IMG/VR virus record: IMGVR_UViG_3300025407_000020
Location: 1 to 64,000 of that record
Reading direction: 5' to 3' (one strand)
Length of the DNA: 64,000 nucleotides
From: a virus
The notes below the pieces were generated by a model that was not told the DNA's origin, made no database searches, and worked only from the letters and a program-made list of their open reading frames with translations. The first letter of the stretch is position 1. The number at the start of each line of letters is the position of its first letter. The position numbers and the translations under genes were made by a program. Shown piece after piece: positions 29,766 to 38,406 of the stretch.

Positions 29766-31322
29766 TTACCGAACTGTTCTTTTTTCTCTACCAACTGCGC
29801 CAGCACCAGTTTCGGTGCGATCAAATGCAGTGTTCTTTTGTCTACCCGAAGCAATATCTGCTGCCTTCTTAGTAAACTCTTTTTCAGTTGGTATGCGCTT
29901 TGCTCTTACGGTAGGTTCATTGGTTCCTTCATCATCCTTGGGCTTACCCTGACCTCTATCAATCTTGAATGTGAAGTTGCCCTTAATACCAGTGCTGTAA
30001 TATGTTTTGCCTGCACTCAGGTATACACCCTTGGTACTTTTCCCGGGGTATTCAGTATCAAACTCATTCAATATCCATTTACCGCTGGATTCTTTTGCCT
30101 TAGTATAAACTTGAACTAATGCTCCGTTGTTAAGAATGTCAGCAGCGGCGTTACTAAAATCAGTATTTTCATTGACCTCTGCTGCTGCCTTGTGTGCAAC
30201 CGCAGCCATCAAGTGATAATAAAGATTGACACTACTTGGATTATCTGTCTTACGACTGTGTGCTAGTTTCTCTAAGTTATCAGTTAGTCCCAGTGAGCTA
30301 ATCTTGTCCATTGGTACCGGACCAGTCTTTTTTAGATCACGTATCTGGTCTGCATCTTCTTCATCAATAATATCATACTTCACACCTAGATAGAGAGGAG
30401 CACCTGCTTGACCTTGCTTTTGAATTTCTCTCATCATTTCAATGGTGTCAGCATACTTCATCATTAGCTTCTGTCCATTTGGAGTCTGTGCCAACTCATC
30501 AATGCTATTAACTAGGTTTGATGTACTTGCAGTGGCGCCCTTACCGCCCTTTGTGCTAACTTTGATATATTTGCCTTCTTCATTAGTCATGATACTATCG
30601 CTAAGGCCAGCGGTCTTTGTATCATCAAATGAGATTAGTGTTCCTTGATAGCTACCGCCCAAGAAGATTTCAGCAGCTTCCCCTGCGTTACCAGTGTATT
30701 GACCTGTTTGTAATGCAATGGGTTGTAGTATCTCGCAGAAATAATCTCTAAACGCACTGAAACTTACACCTTCTGGTGCATCAAAAGTCATTGGAAGTGG
30801 CTCACCACTTGCAAGTTTATATGCTACTATATACAATGGGTTGTCTTCGCCCATACTTTCTGCAAGCTGCGATACAATATCTTCGGCTGATAGATCAATC
30901 TTGTTAGTGAGCAAGTCTTGCGGGGTTAATCCAGCTTGTGCTTTAGCTGCTGCCTTACCAGCAAAACGATAGTCGCCAACTTGGTTAGGGACATAGTTAT
31001 CGGTAGATTGTGGCTTGATTGATTCTAGGTATCTACCAAAATATACTTCACCATCTGGAGTAGAGAATGATGCTATTGCGAACCCGCCGGTTCTGGCAGA
31101 ACGCTTATTCATCCATTGAATGCCACCTGTTTCGGATTCAGCTTGGCGAAGAATCATATCAAGTTTTTCTGGTTCTATAGTGCCACCGGCAGCAGGATAG
31201 AAATCAATAGTGTTGAAAGTGATTTCGTCGCCATCTGGATTACGGAACACATCGCCGGGTTTACGTCCAGCAAGTCCTGTGCTTTCCGTTAATGTCTCAA
31301 GTTTGTCTAAAATATCACGCAT
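29766..31322 (-). CDS. Large late protein with capsid-targeting-like N-terminus
   Basis: Start MRDILDKLETLTESTGLAG at 31322, 4 nt behind AATAAATA; an in-frame ATG five codons earlier overlaps the box and is rejected. The 518 residues include ISLxE-type helical and beta parts, GEAAEIFLGGSYQGTLISFD, KYIKVSTKGGKGATASTS and a basic C-terminus with many Lys/Arg ending VGREKRTVR. KVSTKGGKGA-type segments occur in some nuclease-like and ADP-ribosyl-related phage proteins but no catalytic motif was confirmed. It is likely a virion or injected protein; activity unknown. Confidence 0.6.
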   Translation of the reverse strand: MRDILDKLETLTESTGLAGRKPGDVFRNPDGDEITFNTIDFYPAAGGTIEPEKLDMILRQAESETGGIQWMNKRSARTGGFAIASFSTPDGEVYFGRYLESIKPQSTDNYVPNQVGDYRFAGKAAAKAQAGLTPQDLLTNKIDLSAEDIVSQLAESMGEDNPLYIVAYKLASGEPLPMTFDAPEGVSFSAFRDYFCEILQPIALQTGQYTGNAGEAAEIFLGGSYQGTLISFDDTKTAGLSDSIMTNEEGKYIKVSTKGGKGATASTSNLVNSIDELAQTPNGQKLMMKYADTIEMMREIQKQGQAGAPLYLGVKYDIIDEEDADQIRDLKKTGPVPMDKISSLGLTDNLEKLAHSRKTDNPSSVNLYYHLMAAVAHKAAAEVNENTDFSNAAADILNNGALVQVYTKAKESSGKWILNEFDTEYPGKSTKGVYLSAGKTYYSTGIKGNFTFKIDRGQGKPKDDEGTNEPTVRAKRIPTEKEFTKKAADIASGRQKNTAFDRTETGAGAVGREKRTVR

Positions 31323-31326
31323 ATAG

Positions 31327-31334
31327 TATTTATT
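31327..31334 (-). promoter_or_regulatory. Late promoter box AATAAATACTAT, 4 nt from the ATG
   Basis: Matches the extended T4 late motif ATAAATACTAT. As with other late genes here, the ATG follows almost at once, predicting a leaderless late mRNA. Confidence 0.55.
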
Positions 31335-31353
31335 CATTAGGTATGGGTAACGT

Positions 31354-31361
31354 CATAAATA
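31354..31361 (+). promoter_or_regulatory. Late promoter box CATAAATA (plus strand)
   Basis: Lies 31 nt upstream of the Ala/Lys-rich gene with AAAGGAG in between, a normal late promoter layout. Confidence 0.5.
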
Positions 31362-31392
31362 GAAATGGAAACCCAAATAAAGGAGAATTATT

Positions 31393-31668
31393 ATGTCGTT
31401 TCTTTCAACATTGGTCAATATGATCAAGAATGTGTTTGCTCCCGCTGTCGTAAAGACTGTTAAGGAAGCAGAAGTAGAAGTAGCAGCAGTTGAAGCTAAA
31501 GTTGAAGTTGCTGAAACTAAAGTAAAGGCTGTAGTGGCAGAAGAAGCACCTAAGGTTAAGGCTGCTGCTAAGAGAGTTTCTAAGAAGGCTAAGGCTGTAG
31601 AAGAAGCTGTAGTTGCAGAAGTCAAGAAGACAAGAGCTAAGAAGCCTAACATCAAAATTGCAAAGTAA
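31393..31668 (+). CDS. Ala/Lys/Glu/Val-rich histone-H1-like protein
   Basis: The 91 residues start with a hydrophobic helix (MSFLSTLVNMIKNVFAPAVV) and continue as heptad-like repeats of VEVAAVEAKVEVAETKVKA and AKRVSKKAKAVEEAV with a basic end VKKTRAKKPNIKIAK. The composition is like bacterial histone-H1-like and phasin-like coiled proteins. It could bind DNA or membranes; unproven. Plus-strand, late-type promoter, good AAAGGAG. Confidence 0.6.
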   Translation: MSFLSTLVNMIKNVFAPAVVKTVKEAEVEVAAVEAKVEVAETKVKAVVAEEAPKVKAAAKRVSKKAKAVEEAVVAEVKKTRAKKPNIKIAK

Positions 31669-32367
31669 ATGCAAGAAATTGGTTTTGATATTCTAGGTGA
31701 TTTGAACCTGTCTTCCAATGACAGTTTTAATTGGGAAAACAAGCAAACAAGTCTCTACTGCATACTCACTGGCAACATTAGTTCTAATGTTAGAACTATC
31801 GCACAAACATTGATTCACCTTTCAAAGATATATCAAGGTGTGTTCTATGTTCCGGGTATGCTTGAATATGAAACTGCGGATAGTATCCCTGAACGTTTAC
31901 AGCAACTTATTGAGATAGCACAAGCTATCCCTAACGTATGTATGTTGCACCAGCATGTTGCTGTTATTGATGGCGTGGCTATCACGGGCATCAATGGCTG
32001 GAGCAATGTAGGAAACAATCATACAATTGAAAATATACTTGAAACTGTAGCAAGGCACGAAGATACTTACTATCTTCGCACTTCAATATCCAAGTTACAG
32101 CGTCATTTGGATGTCAAGAAGATCATTGTAGTATCAAACGCAGTACCACATGCTGATCTATATTTTAAAGAGAATCCGGGCTATATCGAGGACCAAACAC
32201 CATTATGCGATGTATTAGATGCGGATACCGAACATAAAGTATCGCATTGGTTGTTTGGCACCTACGATAAGCCAGTTGATACTTATTTAGGTAATATCAA
32301 CTATATGAACAACCCTCGGCCAGTAAATGCGCCCTACTGGCCCAAGCGTCTCACAATTTTAATTTGA
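31669..32367 (+). CDS. Degenerate metallophosphoesterase (probable pseudoenzyme)
   Basis: Directly follows the previous stop with no ribosome-binding site, so likely coupled. The 232 residues follow the order of the phosphoesterase at 15055-15894, but every metal motif is altered: SDLH is GDLN, GDI is GNI, GNHE becomes PGMLE, GHHAP becomes SNAVPH, HGHMHD becomes FGTYDKP. The flanking text (VDITGI-like VAITGINGW, MNNPRPVNAP against CNPRGY) still matches. It cannot bind the two metals as usual, so a binding or regulatory role is inferred. Confidence 0.6.
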   Translation: MQEIGFDILGDLNLSSNDSFNWENKQTSLYCILTGNISSNVRTIAQTLIHLSKIYQGVFYVPGMLEYETADSIPERLQQLIEIAQAIPNVCMLHQHVAVIDGVAITGINGWSNVGNNHTIENILETVARHEDTYYLRTSISKLQRHLDVKKIIVVSNAVPHADLYFKENPGYIEDQTPLCDVLDADTEHKVSHWLFGTYDKPVDTYLGNINYMNNPRPVNAPYWPKRLTILI

Positions 32368-32667
32368 TTCAGCTTCAACCTTAACTTGAAGCGGGTAGCC
32401 CTGGGCACGAGCATCAAGGGTAACTTCAATACCTTTCTGTTCCGCAATCTCATAGGGCAATACTGCTACGATTGCGCTTCCGTTTTCGTGAACGTCAACT
32501 GTAATCTGGGTGGCAGTGTCAGGATTGTAGTTGAAATATTCAATCAGTGAACTGACCACAAACTCCATTGAAGTATGATCGTCATTGATATAGATTACCT
32601 TGAACAACGGCGGCTCTTTGAGAGCAAGGTTTGGCCTGATCTTGGTTCCGACTTCTGCATTTGCCAT
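32359..32667 (-). CDS. clpS: ClpS adaptor protein
   Basis: The 102 residues follow ClpS: a flexible start, then PPLFKVIYINDDHTSMEFV (family LLNDDYTPMEFV), YNPDTATQITVDVHENGSA (VHxxG), and a final beta strand. Asp-Asp and the later His needed for N-degron binding are present. ClpS normally hands N-degron substrates to ClpA; no ClpA is in this window, so it may use host ClpA or redirect it. It overlaps the plus-strand phosphoesterase-like gene by 9 bases. Confidence 0.9.
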   Translation of the reverse strand: MANAEVGTKIRPNLALKEPPLFKVIYINDDHTSMEFVVSSLIEYFNYNPDTATQITVDVHENGSAIVAVLPYEIAEQKGIEVTLDARAQGYPLQVKVEAESN

Positions 32668-32686
32668 TATAAACTTCCTTTAGTAT

Positions 32687-32729
32687 GTGATTGCGGGCAC
32701 TATTACCCGCAATCACTATTTTATTTATA
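32687..32729 (-). promoter_or_regulatory. Late box TATAAATA followed by an 11-bp hairpin, before clpS
   Basis: TATAAATA at 32722-32729 is the exact late consensus. The hairpin at 32687-32716 has perfect arms GTGATTGCGGG and CCCGCAATCAC with an 8-nt loop. There is no T-run after it, so it is not a standard terminator; it would sit at the 5' end of the clpS message. Confidence 0.55.
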
Positions 32730-33200
32730 TCACTTTGTGTAAGTGATTGCAACCGTTTTGGGCTTCTGTTCCTCAGGAACTTGACGCTCCAATTCAATCT
32801 TGAGAATACCGTTCTCTGCATTTGCACCGATAACTTCAACGTGTTCGGCAAGAGTGAATGTACGAGCAAAGTCTCGGGAACTAATGCCACGATGTACATA
32901 CTCAGGCTTAGGAACAGATACAGAAGAATCAACGTCTTCTAAGTCCTGAACCTTTTCGCCCTTAATGGTAAGAATGTTCTTCTCTACTGTAATACTAATG
33001 TCACCCTCACGGAACCCCGCAACGGCAAGCTCAATGGCGAAGTGATCGTCATCATGCTTTACAATATTGTATGGGGGATAGTTGGTGTTTGCCTGCTGGG
33101 CGTTGACACGCATCAGTTCATCAAAGATACCGTCAAAGCCGATACCAAACTTGTGAATAGCAGGAATGTCTAGGGAACGAAGGGTTAGTTGATTAGTCAT
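32730..33200 (-). CDS. Hsp20/alpha-crystallin small heat-shock protein
   Basis: The 156 residues contain the alpha-crystallin domain: YNIVKHDDDHFAIELAVAGF, ISITVEKNILTIKGEK, RGISSRDFARTFTLAEHVEV, GANAENGILKIELERQVP, and the C-terminal KPKTVAI (I-x-I-like). It is a holding chaperone as IbpA. Small Hsp20 genes are common in T4-like aquatic phages. Good AAAGGAG before the ATG. Confidence 0.92.
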   Translation of the reverse strand: MTNQLTLRSLDIPAIHKFGIGFDGIFDELMRVNAQQANTNYPPYNIVKHDDDHFAIELAVAGFREGDISITVEKNILTIKGEKVQDLEDVDSSVSVPKPEYVHRGISSRDFARTFTLAEHVEVIGANAENGILKIELERQVPEEQKPKTVAITYTK

Positions 33201-33229
33201 GTTTTATCTCCTTTATATTAAGCAAGACT

Positions 33230-33294
33230 ATTGTTGTAGACCTATAAAGCATCTACAACAATACTTATATACTATATTTTCGTAAAAACGTCTA
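33230..33294 (-). promoter_or_regulatory. Weak promoter (TAGACG-17-TATATA) and leader hairpin of hsp20
   Basis: The -10 is at 33266-33271 and a 4-of-6 -35 at 33289-33294. An 11-bp perfect inverted repeat (ATTGTTGTAGA/TCTACAACAAT, 33230-33262) lies at the expected 5' end. It could stabilise the message; it lacks a U-run so is not a terminator. Confidence 0.4.
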
Positions 33295-33303
33295 GTATTT
33301 TGG

Positions 33304-34503
33304 TTAAACTAATGCTTTTGGGTTCTCAATTAGAGCAACATCAATCACTAGTTCTTTGATATCCTGTTCCTTATACTTACGAATATGGAACATATGTGGC
33401 ATCAAGATTCTTTCAATCTCAGTATGTAGACCACGAGCGCCGGTCTTTAGATCAATGCAGTTCTGTGCAATACGTCTAATAGCATCACAAGTGAATGTAA
33501 GTTCAATACCATCAATAGCGAACAGATACTTGTACTGGTCAATGAAGTTGTTCTTAACATCAGTCAACACTTCTACCAATTGATCAAGCGTAAGTTCTTG
33601 TAACGTAACCGTAGTAGTGAAACGACCAATGAATTCGGGGATCATACCAAAGCGAGTAAGATCATCGGGAGATACATCAGTAATATCCTGCTTTTCAGTC
33701 TTACTCTTTACTTCTGCTCCGAATCCAATGCTTGAACCCTGAGTACGATTCTTGATAATCTGCTCAAGTCCAACAAATGCACCACCTGCAATGAACAAGA
33801 TGTTCTTAGTGTCAACTTCAACAGTCTCGCCCTGTGGGTGTTTTCTTTTGCCAACTGGGCTTACACGACACTTGGTACCTTCAACCATCTTCAATAATGC
33901 TTGCTGTACGCCTTCGCCACTAACGTCACGGGTAATGCTAGTGCTTTCACTCTTACGAGCAATCTTGTCAATTTCGTCAATGAAAACGATACCGCGTTCT
34001 GCCTTCTTAACATCGTTGTCAGCAAGTGCAAGCAACATAGCAATCATTGACTCAGCATCTTCACCTACATAACCAGCTTCGGTGAGGTTAGTAGCATCTG
34101 CAACTACGAAGGGAACGTTAAGATACTTTGCAACTGACTTAGCAAGCAATGTCTTACCCGAACCAGTTGGCCCAATCAACAACACGTTACCTTTCTGGAT
34201 TTCTAAATCCTTAGGTGGGTTGGTAATCCTCTTATAGTGATTTGAGATAGCGACTGCAAGAATCTCTTTGGCGCTATGTTGGCCAATGACTAACTGATCC
34301 AAATGTTCTTTAATGCTATATGCATCAAAGTCACCAGTATCAATCTTTTCAATGATGTCTACAACCTTGTCATCATCCATGAGTTCGTTGCATAGTGCAA
34401 TGCAAGTACTGCAAATTGCTACATCATCTCCTACGATTAGTTTTGCAACTTCATCTTTGTGCTTCCCACAAAAGGAGCAGTCTTGTAGTTTTTTATCAGT
34501 CAT
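33304..34503 (-). CDS. clpX: ClpX ATPase
   Basis: Full-length 399-residue ClpX. The zinc-binding domain has Cys9, Cys12, Cys31 and Cys34. Walker A GPTGSGKT is at 111-118, the pore loop GYVG at 144-147, Walker B IVFIDE at 172-177, the RKH loop at 220-222, and the ClpP-docking IGF loop at 259-261. It unfolds tagged proteins and feeds ClpP. All functional loops are present, including the one that docks on ClpP, so it should be able to use the phage or host ClpP. Confidence 0.96.
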   Translation of the reverse strand: MTDKKLQDCSFCGKHKDEVAKLIVGDDVAICSTCIALCNELMDDDKVVDIIEKIDTGDFDAYSIKEHLDQLVIGQHSAKEILAVAISNHYKRITNPPKDLEIQKGNVLLIGPTGSGKTLLAKSVAKYLNVPFVVADATNLTEAGYVGEDAESMIAMLLALADNDVKKAERGIVFIDEIDKIARKSESTSITRDVSGEGVQQALLKMVEGTKCRVSPVGKRKHPQGETVEVDTKNILFIAGGAFVGLEQIIKNRTQGSSIGFGAEVKSKTEKQDITDVSPDDLTRFGMIPEFIGRFTTTVTLQELTLDQLVEVLTDVKNNFIDQYKYLFAIDGIELTFTCDAIRRIAQNCIDLKTGARGLHTEIERILMPHMFHIRKYKEQDIKELVIDVALIENPKALV

Positions 34504-34533
34504 AGTTTTACTTATCTGAGCTTTTATATGAAC

Positions 34534-36003
34534 TTATTTTTGATTTAGAAATTCTTCAATCTGTTCTTTTTCAAGATCAGACAATAGATCAATATCATAT
34601 TCGCCGGTTTCAATCTTACTTACAAGATAACGGATATATTCTTCATCATAGATATATGAGTTAGAAAGGTCCTTGCTAACTTCAATCCACTTGTCACCGT
34701 CAAACTTGAATACACGATTAGGCAATACATCTACTCTAACGAAAACATCGCCCTTAGTAGCATATCTAGGGAAAGCTGTACCGAAACTAGTGTCACTATG
34801 ATGTCCTTCGTCAGGATTTGCAAACAACTCAGGACGCATTCCCTTTAATGCTTCCTTGCTCATTGACTTGCCCTCATAAAGAACATAACCACCTTCATTG
34901 TGATGAATTGTTACGCCTTCAGTTTCTATCTCTATTGGTTCAGGTTCTTTGACAGGTTCTGCTTCACTCGGTTCCAGTTCCCCAGCATCCTCAGTTGCAT
35001 CGGAAAGATGTGCTTGTTGTAGTTCTTCTCCCACATCTTCATCATGTCCAGCATCATCTGCTGATAGTAAAGTGGCATCATCATTAACCTCCTTGGGCTT
35101 AACTGCATTTAGTTTTGCGATAAAGTCTGCATCAACAGCAGTATCACATTGTCCACAGCATTCAGGTGTACCACACTTGTCGTGAACTTCTTCCACAGTT
35201 TCTTCCTCTTCATCCTTCTTATTCAAGTCTTCTTCAAGCCATTCATAGCTACTCTGTGCAGCTAATACAAGCGTAAGAGCAAGAGGATCAAATACAAACA
35301 CAATGAGAATGATAACCCATCGCACAGCACGTTCTAATAAATTGCTATCTGGATTATCACCATAGATCAATGCAGCAATATATTTGATAGGTCCAACTTC
35401 TGCTTCAACCTTACGTACTTGGGCACGAATAGGAGCAGCTTCATCATTCAACTTAGCAATAGCTTGCTGGTCTGCTTCAATCTCTTTCTGAAGGCGATTG
35501 CGCTCTGCTTTCTGTTGATTACGAACTGAAACAGCACGATTTGCACCCTTGTCATCAGCAGTACGACCTAATAATTGGTCAACCTGACTATCCATTTGTG
35601 TAAGTGCTTTACGGTTAGCGGCTATGTTTTCTTTAGCAGTCTGTATCTTCATATCATAGACTGCTACCTTAGCGCCAACATCACCGCTTACTAATGTTTG
35701 ATCACTGTGAGCCTTAGACAAGAAGCCAAAGATACCCATGCTTGTCAAGAATGCAAGGGCAATAACAGCAGGAACCAAATAGAGCTTTAACTTCCATCCA
35801 GCACGATCCCAATATCTATGTAGCCAAACTGTAGTTACAACCTTAGCAAACTCAAGCGATCCGCCCATGATCATAATGGGAACGACTGCTGCGGCGAAGA
35901 TAGCCATTAACCCCTGAATGGAATACCAAGCCGCAATACTGCTAAGAGTAAGTGCAACCAACAGGGTTAGTGTAGCGAAACTAAATACTTTTCGTAAGAA
36001 CAT
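34534..36003 (-). CDS. Four-helix membrane protein with coiled coil and acidic tail
   Basis: The 489 residues have three membrane segments in the first 100 residues (including AAAVVPIMIMGGSLEFAKVV), a helical coiled-coil stretch at about 115-215 (KENIAANRKALTQMDSQVDQ), a fourth segment (WVIILIVFVFDPLALTLVLA), then a long acidic cytoplasmic tail with CGTPECCGQCD. The layout resembles DUF4407-type proteins. Similar proteins occur in T4-like phages of marine bacteria; function unknown. Confidence 0.65.
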   Translation of the reverse strand: MFLRKVFSFATLTLLVALTLSSIAAWYSIQGLMAIFAAAVVPIMIMGGSLEFAKVVTTVWLHRYWDRAGWKLKLYLVPAVIALAFLTSMGIFGFLSKAHSDQTLVSGDVGAKVAVYDMKIQTAKENIAANRKALTQMDSQVDQLLGRTADDKGANRAVSVRNQQKAERNRLQKEIEADQQAIAKLNDEAAPIRAQVRKVEAEVGPIKYIAALIYGDNPDSNLLERAVRWVIILIVFVFDPLALTLVLAAQSSYEWLEEDLNKKDEEEETVEEVHDKCGTPECCGQCDTAVDADFIAKLNAVKPKEVNDDATLLSADDAGHDEDVGEELQQAHLSDATEDAGELEPSEAEPVKEPEPIEIETEGVTIHHNEGGYVLYEGKSMSKEALKGMRPELFANPDEGHHSDTSFGTAFPRYATKGDVFVRVDVLPNRVFKFDGDKWIEVSKDLSNSYIYDEEYIRYLVSKIETGEYDIDLLSDLEKEQIEEFLNQK

Positions 36004-36010
36004 CTATTAT

Positions 36011-36247
36011 TTAGTCTTCTAAACCAAATAAATGTCCATACGTAACGTTGAACTCTTCGGCCATCATAACTCCCTTGCGAGGGATTCCAGGGCCTTGTGT
36101 GATATGAAAAGTGATCCAAGGACCAGTATCACGGCGCTTTACTTGAATCACTTCAATCATATCGCCGTCTTCAAACACATACGACTTTCCAAGTAACTTT
36201 TCAGCCCATTCAGCAGTATCCTTTAGTGCATCATAATCGTCTTCCAT
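36011..36247 (-). CDS. Small beta-rich protein
   Basis: Start MEDDYDALKDTAEWAEKLLG at 36247 behind GAGGAG. 78 residues with GDMIEVIQVKRRDTGPWITF and EEFNVTYGHLFGLED. It may be a small SH3-like barrel. Function unknown. Confidence 0.55.
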   Translation of the reverse strand: MEDDYDALKDTAEWAEKLLGKSYVFEDGDMIEVIQVKRRDTGPWITFHITQGPGIPRKGVMMAEEFNVTYGHLFGLED

Positions 36248-36249
36248 GA

Positions 36250-36423
36250 TTACACTAGCTCCTCTAGAATTCCCAACAGTTCTGCTGCAAAGAGTAAGCA
36301 ACCTGCGATTTCAAACACCCCTGTCATCATCATCAATGCAAGACTTGCACCGATACGCAACATGCTCTTAGCCATGCTGACATAGAAATGCCCACGACTT
36401 GTATCTTTGGGTTGAATTTCCAT
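36250..36423 (-). CDS. 57-residue membrane protein
   Basis: MEIQPKDTSRGHFYVSMAKS then LRIGASLALMMMTGVFEIAG and CLLFAAELLGILEELV. Two hydrophobic parts. Its last codons supply GAGGAG for the next gene. Function unknown. Confidence 0.5.
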   Translation of the reverse strand: MEIQPKDTSRGHFYVSMAKSMLRIGASLALMMMTGVFEIAGCLLFAAELLGILEELV

Positions 36424-36425
36424 TA

Positions 36426-36605
36426 TTATTCTCCTTCCCCGAACAACAGTTGCTTAGCACGAATCTCAGTAAGTGCCTCATCCTTCATGGCGCAATCAAA
36501 GCAGATTTCTTCATGATTAAGACCATATGGACGAGTTTCTGCGATAATGCCGCACATTTCACAACGCTGTGGCGATTCTTCAAAGATCATTCCAAGACTA
36601 CTCAC
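36426..36605 (-). CDS. Small four-cysteine zinc-binding protein
   Basis: GTG start overlapping the upstream TGA (GTGA). The 59 residues have RCEMCGIIAETRPYG and EICFDCAMKDEAL, a CxxC...CxxC zinc ribbon. Function unknown. Confidence 0.55.
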   Translation of the reverse strand: MSSLGMIFEESPQRCEMCGIIAETRPYGLNHEEICFDCAMKDEALTEIRAKQLLFGEGE

Positions 36606-36754
36606 TTGCACACCTGCTCAATCTGATCAGGCGTCATGTGCGCTTGAATAGCAGCAATCTTACACTGTGACTTTTGAAACTCAGTATAAGTAGCTGCCGC
36701 CATACCAAGTCCAAAGATAGTTGCAACTGCAATCATATACCACTTAACTTCCAT
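36602..36754 (-). CDS. 50-residue membrane-anchored peptide
   Basis: MEVKWYMIAVATIFGLGMAA then TYTEFQKSQCKIAAIQAHM and an end with EQVCK. One N-terminal membrane helix, two cysteines outside. Start by TAATG overlap with the ligase stop. Confidence 0.5.
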   Translation of the reverse strand: MEVKWYMIAVATIFGLGMAAATYTEFQKSQCKIAAIQAHMTPDQIEQVCK

Positions 36755-38112
36755 TATACATTCTCCTTATCATCACGGAAGCGAACAAAACGCGGGAAAC
36801 GCAGACTGTAAGTACCATCCTGATTCTGCGTGATAGCATCAGCCATAATCTCAACGGTGCGACCCACGATCAAGTTGCGATCTTCCCAAAGACTGTCACG
36901 CTCTGCATCACTGAACCCACTACCAGCATTGACAGTGATTTCCTTACCATCATCAACACCATTGCAGACAAGTGCGCCCAAACGGTTCTTGTTACGACCG
37001 GTACCTTCTTCAAGACCGATAACTTCAAGATCAACAGTGATCGTAGGCTTGTACTTCATCCAGCTGGCGCTACGCTTGCAGATATAAGGACTATCGAGGT
37101 CCTTAATCATCACGCCTTCAAACCCAGCAGCAACCATGTCACTGCAATAACGCTCAAACTTGCTGCGACCTTCGTGTTCATCGAGGTTAACTTCAAGGTG
37201 CGGCAGCAGTTCTACATTAGGCATCTTGTCGATAGCAGGCTTCATAGCTTCAAGTAGCTTGATACGCTTGCTCAACTGTGCATTCCAGTGTCCACGACCA
37301 AAGTCAGCGATAGGAAGAATGTCAAATACGTGGAACACGCTATCTTCTGCTGCTACATTCTCTTTACGACGAGCCTGACGCATCAGTTCTTGGAAGCTAT
37401 TGCCAACAACTTCACCATCAAGGACGAAGCCACGAGTAATATCAGAACCAGGAATACTTACGCTATTGCGGGCAAAGATAAGCTGTAGCAGATTATCAAT
37501 AATCTGGTCTTCAATGTGCTTGAAGTTCTCAAAGACCTTGCCATTGCGACTGTAGCAAGTTGTGTGAGTGCCACTGTCAGTCACGGTAACTACTAACAGA
37601 ACACGAACACCGTCGAGCTTGGGTTCGAGTCGCTTGATGCCCTTCATTTCAGGGCGACCCTCACAGTTGCTAGCAAGCTGACACGAGAATACAGGAATCT
37701 CGTAGTTGGTTTTCTTGACAATCTTGTTGACAGTAGTAGTGCTAATACCGCAGCGCATGTCACGCCGAAGGATAGGAGCAAGGAACAGATTCCATTCATC
37801 ACTGTCAAAACGTTCCGACATTTCTGCTACCGCATCGCGGGCATCATGTCCAGTCAAGCGACGATCACTAAGTGCCTGCAACAAGTCAAAGAACTCGTCC
37901 CACGGATTCTCTGCATCAACAATACCAACTGTATCAGGAATCTGCTTGATACCAAATGTTTCATATGGGTTGTAACATGCCTTAAGCCCGCACAGAAAAC
38001 GAATAGCAATATCGCTTCCTAGATTAGCAGCAGTAAGGGCCTGGCTAAGGACATCTTCTTTGTGAAGACGACCATTATCCTCGTTCAATTGTTTGATAAA
38101 GTTTGCGCTCAT
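36754..38112 (-). CDS. ATP-dependent DNA ligase (T4 gp30-like)
   Basis: The 452 residues contain ligase motif I as EPKLDGVR with the adenylated Lys165, then FVLDGEVV (motif III region), FEGVMIKDLD (IV), and WMKYKPT (V), with an OB-fold C-terminus (RFPRFVRFRDDK). The N-terminal 140 residues are the DNA-binding helical domain. It seals nicks in replication and repair. The start lies 7 nt after a consensus-like promoter, predicting a leaderless message. Confidence 0.93.
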   Translation of the reverse strand: MSANFIKQLNEDNGRLHKEDVLSQALTAANLGSDIAIRFLCGLKACYNPYETFGIKQIPDTVGIVDAENPWDEFFDLLQALSDRRLTGHDARDAVAEMSERFDSDEWNLFLAPILRRDMRCGISTTTVNKIVKKTNYEIPVFSCQLASNCEGRPEMKGIKRLEPKLDGVRVLLVVTVTDSGTHTTCYSRNGKVFENFKHIEDQIIDNLLQLIFARNSVSIPGSDITRGFVLDGEVVGNSFQELMRQARRKENVAAEDSVFHVFDILPIADFGRGHWNAQLSKRIKLLEAMKPAIDKMPNVELLPHLEVNLDEHEGRSKFERYCSDMVAAGFEGVMIKDLDSPYICKRSASWMKYKPTITVDLEVIGLEEGTGRNKNRLGALVCNGVDDGKEITVNAGSGFSDAERDSLWEDRNLIVGRTVEIMADAITQNQDGTYSLRFPRFVRFRDDKENV

Positions 38113-38119
38113 AGTCTTC

Positions 38120-38148
38120 TATATACTATATTGTAGGGTGAATGTCAA
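38120..38148 (-). promoter_or_regulatory. Sigma-70 promoter (TTGACA-17-TATATA), 7 nt from the ligase ATG
   Basis: Perfect -35 and 4-of-6 -10 with GAAGACT before the ATG. Confidence 0.65.
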
Positions 38149-38157
38149 CAAGAAAGG

Positions 38158-38406
38158 TTACGACCACCTCAATATAAACCACATCTTGTCTTGCTCGGTA
38201 TTGAACACTACTACATCGTTGATTAGAGTACCGTTCCAATCTTTGATACGCTCTCGTGCTAAGTTATCCCAACCAGACTGAATTGTTACCGGGAGAGAGT
38301 TGACAAAGTTACTCCAAACCTCTGTGTGGCATGTCCGCTGTATACCAACACGAACATACTCTATCCTATGGATCGGAAGATAGCAGTTGTCAGAAGGGAA
38401 TATCAT
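38158..38406 (-). CDS. LRWS-family cassette outside the array
   Basis: Start MIFPSDNCYLPIHRIEYVR at 38406, overlapping the upstream gene; the exact start is uncertain. The 82 residues end VVVFNTEQDKMWFILRWS and the DNA end reads TTGAGGTGGTCGTAA, so the seam (AGGTGG) is kept though no gene of the array follows at once. It shows that cassettes move with their seam. Function unknown. Confidence 0.6.
   Translation of the reverse strand: MIFPSDNCYLPIHRIEYVRVGIQRTCHTEVWSNFVNSLPVTIQSGWDNLARERIKDWNGTLINDVVVFNTEQDKMWFILRWS

Noticed and set aside
33230-33262. Inverted repeat between clpX and hsp20 as terminator of clpX
   Set aside because: Perfect 11-bp arms but no T-run on the minus strand, and it lies at the expected 5' end of the hsp20 message.
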